Source: Lolium rigidum (Eukaryota > Streptophyta > Magnoliopsida > Poales > Poaceae). Taken from it: a stretch of DNA of 64,000 bases. The DNA lies in contig NC_061508.1 of assembly GCF_022539505.1 (NCBI RefSeq), forward strand, positions 35,024,256 through 35,088,255, given 5' to 3'. The notes under the pieces are model-generated. The model did not search any database, was not told the origin of the DNA, and saw only the letters and a program-made list of their open reading frames with translations. This document shows positions 10,232-19,615 of the stretch, in pieces. A program made the position numbers and the translations under genes. Position 1 is the first letter of the stretch. Every line of letters starts with the position of its first letter.

Positions 10232-11251
10232 GTAAGTAGATCGTGGGCTCTGCTGCCGCTGTTGTCGCAGGAATTTGTGTGTATGAACTCATTAACTTGG
10301 TGTTGGCTGAAGAACTGTACCGTTCTTCAGTTCTTGGATTGGCCTCCTGTAGCTTCCGTGCTTTCTAAAGATCTGTTGTGTAATCAGCGGCGTGTCTATG
10401 GTGTTACCAGTATCCCCTACTTGAGAAACATACAGATACCGTATAGTTCTTAAAGCCTTTCCCTGATGCGATTTTCGTACAAAACGTAGGATCATGCTTC
10501 AAGCGGTGGCTGCCAGTTAGCTGTGAAAATGTTAGTTGCATTCTAGAGCAGCAGTTCCGTGGGTGAATTGACACTTAAGGCACCAATTGTTGTTGATCTG
10601 GAACTGAAATGGGTCGATTACACACGAGGCAAGGTTCCCCAGGTCAGGGAGGAACACGATTTGGTTAGACAATACCTTAATTCTGCCCTTTGGCAGGTTA
10701 GATTCGGTGTCTGCTCTAGCACATGTATGTATTTTTGATATGGCGTAGGACTATATTTTATTTGCAATGTAGTGAGACTTCTAATATTTAATAAGTTAGC
10801 ACCATAGCCATAGGTGCCAGATTATTAGCTAGGCTTAACTCATCTTGGATTACCGCTTGAGTGTGTGCTTCTCTCAGAACTCTACATTTTACCCAAGAAT
10901 GTTAACTATAAGTTGGAACCGCTAGTTATGATTTTAACATTGTCAATGTGTTGCCTCGTGTAGTTCAACCAAACTGCACCTTAATAAAACTAACAGCACT
11001 TGATATTTGTGTTGATGATATCAGAGTTCTGAATGCAAAACATATCATATTCAGGGTAATACAAGATAAAGTTCATGGCTGCTTAAATCAGGAGCAAAAA
11101 ATCATTTGTTGTGCTTCTTTGGAATGAATTTCCCCTGTTTCTCTTTAATTTCATTCCAGAGCGTGTGCACTGTTGATCATTTTTCTTATGCCAGCATTAA
11201 TCCTCTGAAGTCTGGTAATTCTGTTGCAGTTGAGCAGTCCTAGCAAATCAG

Positions 11252-12004
11252 ATGGCTACACCTGTACCAATACAGGAAAACCTGATGCTGGAACCCAGTA
11301 AGCCACGGGTCCTCCTTGCTGCTTCAGGAAGTGTAGCTGCTATAAAATTTGAGAGCCTCTGTCGTATCTTCTCTGAGTGGGCAGAAGTCCGAGCTGTGGC
11401 AACCAAGTCAGCATTGCACTTTGTTGATAGGTCATCTCTGCCTAGTGACGTCATTCTGTACACTGATGATGATGAATGGTCTAGCTGGAAGAAGATAGGG
11501 GATGAGGTTCTACACATAGAGCTGAGGAAGTGGGCAGATATCATGGTGATTGCTCCATTATCAGCAAATACATTGGGCAAGGTTTGTTTTCTCTTCTGCC
11601 TGAACCATGCTCTGAATTAGTTTGGAAGTCTAGTTCTGCAAGTTGCTTTCAGTGTTGCCTAAACTGACGTTATGCCAGTTTCTCAGATTGCTGGTGGGTT
11701 ATGTGACAACCTCCTGACGTGCATCGTGAGAGCATGGGACTACAAGAAACCACTCTTTGTCGCGCCAGCCATGAACACCTTCATGTGGAGTAACCCGTTC
11801 ACAGGGCGCCATATCAAGATAATCAACCAACTCGGCATATCTTTGGTCCCACCCATCACGAAAAGGCTGGCCTGTGGGGACTATGGGAACGGTGCAATGG
11901 CCGAACCTTCACAGATCCATACGACCGTGAGGCTCGCGTGCAAGGCACAGACATTTGGTACAGGCAGTCCATGTGTGATGCCTTCCAGCAGCAACCCTGC
12001 CTAG
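11252..12004 (+). CDS. HAL3: Phosphopantothenoylcysteine decarboxylase, HAL3 type (2 exons)
   Basis: FMN-dependent enzyme of coenzyme A synthesis. It decarboxylates 4'-phosphopantothenoylcysteine to 4'-phosphopantetheine, and plant HAL3 proteins act as homotrimers. Coding exons are 11252-11581 (110 codons) and 11687-12004 (105 codons plus TAG), with a 105-bp GT-AG phase-0 intron at 11582-11686. The 215-residue product is close to plant HAL3 length. The flavoprotein start PRVLLAASGSVAAIKF is at about residues 18-33. Family active-site residues are present: His88 in VLHIELRKWAD, Asn140 and Met143 in APAMNTFMW, and Cys173 in RLACGDYGNGAMAEPS, so it should be active. The ATG is in good context (CAGATGG) and the second codon is Ala. 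The C-terminal 20 residues are Ser/Pro-rich and variable in this family. A LINE sits immediately upstream of the leader exon. Yeast-type HAL3 salt-tolerance regulators share the fold; the short single-domain form here argues for the decarboxylase. Confidence 0.95.
11582..11686 (+). other. HAL3 coding intron
   Basis: GTTTGT at 11582 to TTTCTCAG ending at 11686. Removing it joins ...SANTLGK to IAGGLCDN without a frame change, which restores the conserved HAL3 segment across the junction. Confidence 0.93.
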
Positions 12005-12250
12005 CTGATGCGATGATAGATATGTCCAAGTGTTTAGCTTAGTACACCCTACATCCGGGTGTAAGAAGTGAAGAGTATCAGGTTTTTACTAGCGGTGTCT
12101 GTGTCAATGAACATGTAGTACCTATGGATCAGCATATTTATTTGTGAGATGTTAGGTCATATATATTGGGGAAATGTTGTTGTTGTTCCAGCCATAAATG
12201 TTCTGTGTTGTTAGTACTGATGAACCTACCTCCATTGTAGTTCTGAATTT
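12005..12250 (+). other. HAL3 3' UTR, probable
   Basis: AT-rich sequence after the stop with TTTATTTGTG and TATATATTGG stretches of the kind seen near grass poly(A) sites. No other gene is seen. Confidence 0.4.
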
Positions 12251-13149
12251 CTCTATAGTGATTTGCAAATAACTTAAACTTGGTCTTACAAGCAGCAAAC
12301 TTCTCATTCTCCATCTTGTGCTAGGCACTTGCAAATTTGTATTTGCAGGGACAAGGTGAGAACGACGTGTGCAAGAAAAAGGGTCCTGGCGATCCAGAAC
12401 TTGTGGCTAAGCAACAAGATAAGATGATTCCAAGTCCAGATAAGCATTGGGGTAGGGGACGGCAACTCTGTTCAGTCATCATCTCGACCTTACTACCAGC
12501 AGTAAACATGAACACTTCGGTTTTGTGCCCCACAACCACAAAGGTTGTGGTGTGAGATGAACGGCTGCTGAGTGCTGTGTTGACTCGTCTGGATAAATGG
12601 ATAACCGTGCCAACGTCGGAAATTCATGTGTTACCACTTACCAGTAACAAGACTCTAAAAAGAAGTAGCAAAAGGAAATGGCAATCATGTTATAGGAGAA
12701 ATACTTAGACTGAAAAAAGTAGCAAAAGGAAGTGGCGATCATATATATTTAGGAGAAATATTTCAACCAAAATTCAGAGTTAAGATAATCCGAAACAGAA
12801 AGGCTTAACTGATAACAAGATCTACATACAAGATAATCATCACCTTTTCGTCTTTCCACGGGGAAAGCGCGTTACGTGGGCATTTTCATTGCCTCAGACT
12901 AACTAAGCTGGCAGGTTGGTACAAAGAACTCTTGCCGAAAAGTGAAAACGTGTAGATCTCTACTTTTTTATATAGAAGGGGTCATGTCACCATTTCTCTG
13001 TCTCACTGTTAATTCAAAAACATGTCGCCATTTCTCTGTCACGTGCAGATAAAGTGACGTGATTTATTGCGCTATACATGTGCCCTGTCTGACTATTACA
13101 CCGATGATACTATATTTTGAGACCCGTTTGCGACGCGGGAACTCAAAAC
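12251..13149. other. Intergenic, no gene recognised
   Basis: Contains a short imperfect tandem duplication: GTAGCAAAAGGAA(A/G)TGGC(A/G)ATCAT recurs at about 12665 and 12719. The open frames at 12321-12555 lie on both strands and match no family. Confidence 0.5.
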
Positions 13150-13267
13150 TGTAGGAATAAGAAAAAAAAATGCAGAAATTAAGATGTCACGTATCCTATA
13201 TTCCTATACAGGAACTGAAACTATATAGGAAAACTTCAGAAACATCATTTGGAAAAGAATATAAATC

Positions 13268-13801
13268 TTAGGGCTTGTTTGGAACAAAAATATAGAAATT
13301 TTGGAGGTTATGTTTCCTATATAAAAAAATTCCTACGGTATCATTTGGAATAAAGGAATAGGAATCACACATCCCTTTGAAATTCCAACTCCTAACATGA
13401 GGTCTTCCCTCATATTTTCATCTCCTTGTGTCTAAGATTTATATGCTTTTTCTATGTGACACTCAATCGATGTTTTCAAAGTTCTTGTGGTTTTGGTTCC
13501 TATAGAAATCTAGGATACATGACATCTCAATTCCTGTATTTTTCTATTCCTGTATTTTTAAGTCCTCACGTTCTAAAGGGGGCTTTAGACACAAGGAGAT
13601 GAAAACATGAGGTAAGACCTCATGTTAGCTTGCCTCCAAAATTCCTATGAAATAGCCTATCCCGTAGAAATTTCAAAGGAATATGCGATCCATGTTCCTT
13701 TGTTCCAAACGGCACTACACTATTACAGAAAACTTTTCTATATATAGGAATTATATCTTCCAAAATTTCTATGTTTTTCTTTGTTCCAAACAAGCCCTAA
13801 G
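13268..13801. mobile_element. Fold-back element (MITE-like) with nested inverted repeats
   Basis: Ends are near-perfect inverses: TTAGGGCTTGTTTGGAACAAA at about 13268 and TTTGTTCCAAACAAGCCCTAA ending at about 13800. Further inside, AACATGAGGTCTTCCCTCAT...CTCCTTGTGTCTAAG (about 13394-13437) pairs with TTAGACACAAGGAGATGAAAACATGAGGTAAG (about 13585-13616), so almost the whole element can fold. A second partial inverse pairing links 13170-13215 (AGATGTCACGTATCC) with 13511-13530 (GGATACATGACATCT), which suggests one fold-back element nested next to another. TA flanks both ends, but palindromic extension makes the TSD uncertain. No ORF. Confidence 0.72.
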
Positions 13802-13989
13802 CAATGTTATTAGGATAAATACAATGTCTCATCCTCTTAATTTGCCTCCTGGCATTAGCTCTGCATCATAGCTGAAAACGTATATATGGCGTAAGTCACT
13901 TGGATTGAAATCGGAAGCATCAAAGTTTAATTTTCTGTGAACTTCATTGTACCATCAAAAAATAGGGTCCAGACCTAGCCGCCGTCTCC

Positions 13990-14465
13990 AACCGCGAATC
14001 AAAAGGTCCCTGCCTCCTCTACTTGTCACTCAGATGGCAGGAGGTGGTGGGGACCTCAGACTCGCGATCGACGTTTTAGTGAGCTCCTTATAGTTAGAGG
14101 TTCAACCTCGATGGTGGTGATCTCGCCAACGGCGTTGACGAGAGTGGAAAATCTTCTAGTCGCTATTTCAATAAAGCGGTGGATCTCGTCCAGTCTACGT
14201 GTGTTACATGTTTAGTGTCAGAAGATTCATATCAATTGAAGGGTTCAACCTGATGACTTCACCTTTGGGGTGTTGGTCCTTAGAGTCACTAAGATTTCTC
14301 GGCTGTCAACAACAACATCAAGCCGGCTTCGGTAGGAGGGCGGCGACAGTGGAACGTCGACTGCTCGTTTTGACGGCGGTAGCGGTCGTTAGATGGTCCA
14401 AGGACCTTGATATAATTTTTATTATGTTTAGGGTGCTTTCTATTTCTTTTAAACTTCTATAATAG
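13990..14465 (+). repeat. Non-LTR-like repeat copy (second of three)
   Basis: The 3' portion GCGGTAGCGGTCGTTAGATGGTCCAAGGACCTTGATATAATTTTTATTATGTTTAGGGTGCTTT corresponds to the end of the repeat at 15660-16313 (GTCGTCGCTAGGTGGTCCAATGAATG...TTTTATTTTTAGAAC). The upstream part (GGTTCAACCTCGATGGTGGTGATC...) is GC-rich and non-coding. It resembles the 3' end of a LINE- or SINE-derived family. Confidence 0.55.
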
Positions 14466-14488
14466 ATTGAAATTTCTCGACAGAGATT

Positions 14489-14878
14489 TGGTGCGCATGG
14501 GCACCAGTGATCTCGTTTTTCAAATAAATCAAAAATCATATTTTTGAGTTTCAAAAAAATTCTGAAAACAAAATCTGGATATAGCCAATAATGTATTCCA
14601 CAAACGAGCTAAATATGAACTTCAAATACTTTATATTTTAAGCTAAACAAAGAAGACAAAAGTACAGATCTAAGTAGTCATTTCAAATCTCGAAAAACAT
14701 GTCAGATTTTATTATTTTTTGTCTAGCATAAAGTAAAAAAGAATTTTGGGATGAGATTTTCCATGATTATGAGATGTACGACTGACAATCTACAGAATTA
14801 TTTTTCAGATTTTTTAATAATTAATAAAAAAAATTAATTTTTTAAAAATGACGAGAGCTCTGGAGCTCGGGAGCCAAA
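14489..14878. repeat. Possible fold-back MITE
   Basis: AT-rich 390 bp. Its edges are loosely inverse: TGGTGCGCATGGGCACCAG..TCTCGTTTTTCAAA at the left, and TTTTTAAAAATGACGAGAGCTCTGGAGCTCGGGAGCC at the right. No coding potential; the TSD is not clear. Confidence 0.4.
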
Positions 14879-15655
14879 AGCACTTTTCAAAAATTTCTAG
14901 AAAACAAGTTTAATTTTCTGTGAAGAACTTGGTAGAATGGCGTAGAACATCTTAAAGTAGCTCGAGCCATCAGGCAGATCTTCTCAAGCGGCCGCGGCTA
15001 GTAGCAAGTACAGCAGCAGAGCACACATCAGCTTAATTATCTAGCTGGACTGCAGTTAATCATCTGAACGTGAGAATAGAAATTGCAATCTAATTCTCTT
15101 GCATCGCGTAGGCATCGGCGACAAGTGGAGTCATGATGAAATGGATAGAATTAGACAGAGTCTGTAGAAGTTGACAAGCTGCAGAATCCCCCGACGCAAA
15201 CTCGCACGGCGCAGGGTAGTCGGCGCCGGCGGGGTTAACACCAACCTGATTTTCTATCGGCAGATCGTCGTCGCGTTTATTGGCCCTGCCGCGACGAGAG
15301 TCGCACTGGTAAATTGATTGCCGTGCCCGCGGTGGGCCTGGACCAAGATTACGCGATCTCTCATCTCGAGGTCGAAGCCATCGTTCTCGATCGGTCTATT
15401 TTGTTGGTTGCTGCACGTACATACGGATCGAGCGTAGTCCATCGATATCTGCTTGGACGTATACGTTAGCTAGCTAGCTGGTGCTAAGGAATGGCGTAGG
15501 GATTTCTCATCGTACTCCCGCTTTAACCGTTAAACTATAACGCAAATCTATCTTGGTCGATGTATATCGATATCGAGAAGCTGGTAGCTAGCTTAGAGGC
15601 ATCATAAATAAAAGAGGCAAAATTTACAACGCTGTCAACCGGCTAGGTTCCTGAC
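14879..15655. other. Intergenic, no gene recognised
   Basis: No family recognised on either strand. The frame 15254-15442 on the minus strand is short and without recognisable motifs. Confidence 0.5.
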
Positions 15656-15659
15656 AGAT

Positions 15660-16313
15660 CCCGATTCTAACACCTACTCTCCCTCTCCCAATCTAAAACC
15701 CATCTAGGTTTTTCGTCCCTGGCCGGCGACGCTGCCGGTCCAGCCCGCTTCTGTTGTCCTTGGGGGTTTGGTGCTGTGGCGGACCACGGCTTCTCGTTCG
15801 GTGGGAGGGTTTCTATTTTTTGTTTAGCTTGTTTTAAGTGTCTTTTGGGATGGTGAGGTGGTGGCTACAATCTGAAGTGAGAACAAGATTCTTCCCGTCC
15901 TATCCTCGCTTCGATGGTGCATCTAGCACTGATGGAGGACATGTGGAGTCGTGTGTTTGAGAAACCTCGCGGGATTTGTTTGGCTTTTGTGTTTGTTGGT
16001 GTGGTTTCAGATCAATCTACGGCTATCATCGTTGGCTATGGTTGATTGTCTGGTGCGCTGGTCCTTTTGGGCCTTACCACGACGACTTCACCTCGTCTAC
16101 TACAACAAACTCCAGTTCGACAAGGTTTGCCCGGCTCCGGTGACGGGGCGAGGACGGCGGCGCGCCTTTGGCTCGTGCTATTGTTTGTAGTCGTCGCTAG
16201 GTGGTCCAATGAATGTATGTAATTTCTTTTATTTTTAGAACTCTTTGAACTACTCTTGTACTACTCTTGATGATTATTACTAGATCGATGGAATTTCACA
16301 AAAAAAAGTTCGT
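15660..16313 (+). repeat. Non-LTR-like repeat copy (most complete of three), poly(A) end
   Basis: Starts near CCTACTCTCCCTCTCCCAATC with the GC-rich block CCCTGGCCGGCGACGCTGCC. It then passes through TCTACTACAACAAACTCCAG and GTCGTCGCTAGGTGGTCC and ends in CACAAAAAAAA at about 16298-16308. The A-rich terminus and absence of terminal inverted repeats point to non-LTR retroposition (a non-autonomous LINE or SINE-like family). Related copies lie at 5886-6163 (minus) and 13990-14465. No intact ORF. Confidence 0.6.
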
Positions 16314-17310
16314 GCAGAGACGGGAAGCCAAACACCTCTCCTTGAAATAGACCCTATATGTTTCATGCCTCGAACTCTAACCTAATCCACTGCATCATAG
16401 TCATGCCGAAGGCCTCTCGGCTTTAAAAGAACCACATTGTTACAGTGCTCTAGAAACCAGTAGAAAACTAGGGTTATCGCCGTCCACAAGTCTCGCTTCT
16501 CTTTCATGCTCGTCGTCTTGGTAACGCACCATTGTATCAATTGGGACTCGACCTATGGTATCCATTTCAGCCTAACCCATAACACGAAGATTCGAGACTA
16601 TATATATATACCTCGCGCGGAACCACAGATGCTACAGTGTCTCCGACAATTGATCACAAGGATGAAGTCGGATGTGGAATACGCGGCTTTGTAGTATGTT
16701 CGTCGTTCTACAACGATTTCCGGCCGCCAATGCACATGATTTCCAGACCTTATTCACACCTCATGCGTTAACAATGCCAGCGTTATATGCTGAGTTCAAC
16801 ATGTTTTCTTTTGTCGTTTTCAGAAAAATGTAGGTGGGGACCGGTATTATTGCATACCGGAAATACCAGTTCAAATATCATCTGAGATTCTTCAAACAAA
16901 ATTTATAATTTACCTAGAATTTATCGAAATTCTCTTAATTTGAGTAAATTACACAATTTTTTTGGTGAATACCGGCGGTTAGTTCATTAAACGGTGGGTA
17001 TCCACAAAACCAGTTACCTGTGAGATTTCGAAAATATAGACCGAAAGAAAATCTGGCTGAGTTCAGATGGTGAAGAACGTAAGAAAATAATGGTCTAACC
17101 GCATCGGCGCGTCGCAGCGTACGTACGTACCATCGATCGATCTTGCACGTTTTGCGTGTATATATATGCATGCGTCGTACTCCTACTTGTATAGCTAGCT
17201 AGGGAGCAGTACTGTTACGTGCACGTACGACCGGTGTGCCAGTGTTTCTCGCCAGCGATCCGTCCGGCCTGGACAGGACGGGTACGGTTACGGCAGCTCG
17301 CTTTCACCTG
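16314..17310. other. Intergenic, no gene recognised
   Basis: Mostly AT-rich; (GTAC)-type palindromic bits near 17120. Frames 16506-16694 and 16935-17171 show no family features. Confidence 0.5.
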
Positions 17311-17313
17311 TTA

Positions 17314-18795
17314 GGGCATCTCCAGCCGCGCGACGCATTTCGGATGTTGAAACGGACGCGTCGTGTCCGTTTGCATCGGCCGAAATGGTCGAAATCGTCC
17401 GGGCGTCCGTATGCGTCGGGGGTGGCTCCAGCGGCGCGACGCATAAATTTTTTTTTTCATTCATGCAACCATAATTTACATAAAAAAGCCTAAAAGTTGC
17501 TTCGCTGCCCTGCGAGTCGTCGTCGTCGACGAGGTTAATGAACTCCGGCGTCGGCCATGGAAGCTCGTACGCCGGCGGTGGAGGAGGTACCGCCGCATGG
17601 GCGAGGAGGCCGTGGCCAGGTATCCCACGCCGGAGCGGCGAGGCGGAGCGCGGTCGTTGGAACGCGTCGGCGTAGCCGGAGGAGTCGCCGGCCTCACTCG
17701 CGCGAGCGCCGACTCCCGCGGTCGGATTGCGAGCCCATCCCACAAAGCGAGCTCGTTGAGCTCGTCCTGCGCGCTGTTGGCCAGTGCCATGGCAATGGCC
17801 TCATCCTCGGAAAGGTCCGGCGGCTGGGTCTCCGGATCCCACGCCGGCCCGCCGTCGTCGTGGTCGTAGTCGACCATGTCGACGTCCTCGTCCGCGTGCT
17901 CCTCGTCGTCCGCGTCCTCCTGGTCGTTCTCTTCTTCTTCTGCGGCGATCTCTCGTTCGAAGAAGTCGACGTCGCCGAGGTAGCCAGCGCGGCGGCGCGC
18001 GTCGAACTCCCACGTCCCGAATGAAATCCAGTTGTAGGAGTTCAGCGCGTACGCCTCATCCTCCCGCAGATCCAGCGGCAAGATCGCTCGGCGGCCTCGC
18101 ACCTCGTCCCGCCGCTCTCGGCCCTCGCGCGGCACGGGGGACCGGCACGCGCCGCGAGTTCGAGTACCGGCCCCTCCCCGGCAAGTTCGCGTCCGGCCAT
18201 GGCACGAGCCGGTTTTCCTCCCATAGGCCGCCGCGCGAGCTCAACTCGGACGTGCCGGCCGACCCTTGCCTTCTTGCCGGAACGCGAGCCGCTTGCCTCC
18301 CGGTCGTTCTTCGTCTTGCGGAAAGGCCGGCATTTCTTTCCCATGGCGTCGGTGGGGTGGATACTGTGGGATTTGGCAATGGTTTGGTCGTCGAAATGGA
18401 CGCCTAGCGGCGTCCATTTAAAAGGCTCCGACGCCATATCGCCTTCAATGGCCTGCCCGGTGCAACGTCTACTAGCTGCGCACGCTCGCGGAAGCCGAGG
18501 CACGCCATTAACGCGGCCCTACGAAGGCTGCGCGCGCGCCGCCCGAAGTAATGGCCGAAGACGAAGCGGTTGTGCCGCGCCGAGGCGGGCCCGTGCGAGG
18601 ACCGAGCGGACACTTTGCGCGTCCGCGCAGCGTCCGCCGAGACGCAAACCTGCCGCATATTTGGGCCAGGTTTGCGTCTCTGCGAACGGCCCGGTCACTT
18701 TGCGTCGCGCCGCTGGAGGTGGTGCACGACGCATTTTCGGTCACGGCGGACACAAACGATCGTCGTCCGTTTGCGTCGCGCCACTGGAGATGCCC
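17314..18795. mobile_element. PIF/Harbinger-type element, non-autonomous, TTA TSD
   Basis: Terminal inverted repeats GGGCATCTCCAGCCGCGCGA at the left and, inverted, GGGCATCTCCAGTGGCGCGA at the right (18776-18795). They are flanked by the direct TSD TTA (17311-17313 and 18796-18798), which is the TWA target typical of PIF/Harbinger. Subterminal copies of TTTGCGTC(G)CGC recur at about 18672, 18696 and 18767. It is 1,482 bp and GC-rich. It encodes no DDE transposase but carries a long minus-strand frame (next entry). Mobilisation would need a transposase supplied elsewhere. Confidence 0.85.
17476..18344 (-). pseudogene. Charged-protein ORF inside the Harbinger-type element
   Basis: A minus-strand frame starting at the ATG at 18344 opens with the basic stretch MGKKCRPFRKTKND followed by more Lys/Arg. 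A frameshift near 18130-18140 moves it into a second frame that runs to the stop at 17476. That second part holds DEAYALNSYNWISFGTWEFD, GYLGDVDFFEREI, a strongly acidic block (EEEENDQEDADDEEHADEDV), a motif DLSEDEAIAMALANSAQDEL and a Pro/Ser/Arg-rich tail. The charge segregation (basic then acidic) is unlike random GC-rich sequence. I do not recognise the family. It could be a diverged Harbinger ORF1-type accessory protein or a captured host fragment. The start is chosen because a nuclear-localisation-like cluster follows it directly. Confidence 0.5.
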
Positions 18796-18798
18796 TTA

Positions 18799-19575
18799 TT
18801 AAAACGAGACGCTGCTTGATCTACCTTGCAAAACTGATACCGCAACGTCGATCGGCCGACGAATTGAGCATGTGAACCCTGCTTGTCCTCTTGCTTGGCT
18901 GCTTGCGGTAGCTTCCAAAACGCACCCGTGTGCGTGCTCCGTCGGGCGACAATAAGAATCTAGAGCTTTGTCTGGGTACAAAAGTTTTATGGTTGCCGAC
19001 CTGAATTTTAGTTAGGTGGGAGTCTCTATGTTTCGTACTCTTTTAGACTAGTCATAGTGAAAATTAATATAGGCTAGTAACATGCACGTGTTACTACTCT
19101 ATGTTATTATCTTTCATGTTGCCAACCATTATGTGGATATTCTGGATATGCGACGACTAATACGAAACGGAAGGGCAGTAGATTTACCTATTATCGCCGA
19201 TCGAGCTAGCTCACCTGTATCATATGCCACAAGGTACGATTTTGTTTTGTTAAAAGGGGAACAGTATACTATGAGCATTGCGCTACCACACGTTAGGTAC
19301 GTAGTATAGCTGGTATAGTGGTATCGCGATACGAACGATCCGTATCAAATGCATCATCCAAGCATGTTTTCCATGCCGCAGGTCTAGTGGTTGAGATTGG
19401 ATGATGTGGACTGTGGACTCTCAGGTATGAGCGTGTTCTGTACTTTTTGCGGTGAATTTGCTTTTGTCGCCGCAATGTTTTCTTAGATTCCCCGCGAACA
19501 AATGTTTTCTCAGATTTCTGAATAGCACACGCACCGCAAAACCTAAAACTGGTTCCATTCCGGTAACGAAATTAT
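18799..19575. other. Intergenic, no gene recognised
   Basis: AT-balanced sequence. Short frames such as 19082-19309 show no recognisable motifs. It is the left flank of the large nested block. Confidence 0.5.
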
Positions 19576-19600
19576 TAAGAGCATCTTCACCAGTCTTCCT

Positions 19601-19615
19601 ATATAGTAACAGGCA
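19601..19615. repeat. TSD of the second LINE, left copy
   Basis: ATATAGTAACAGGCA, identical to 23508-23522. Confidence 0.92.
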
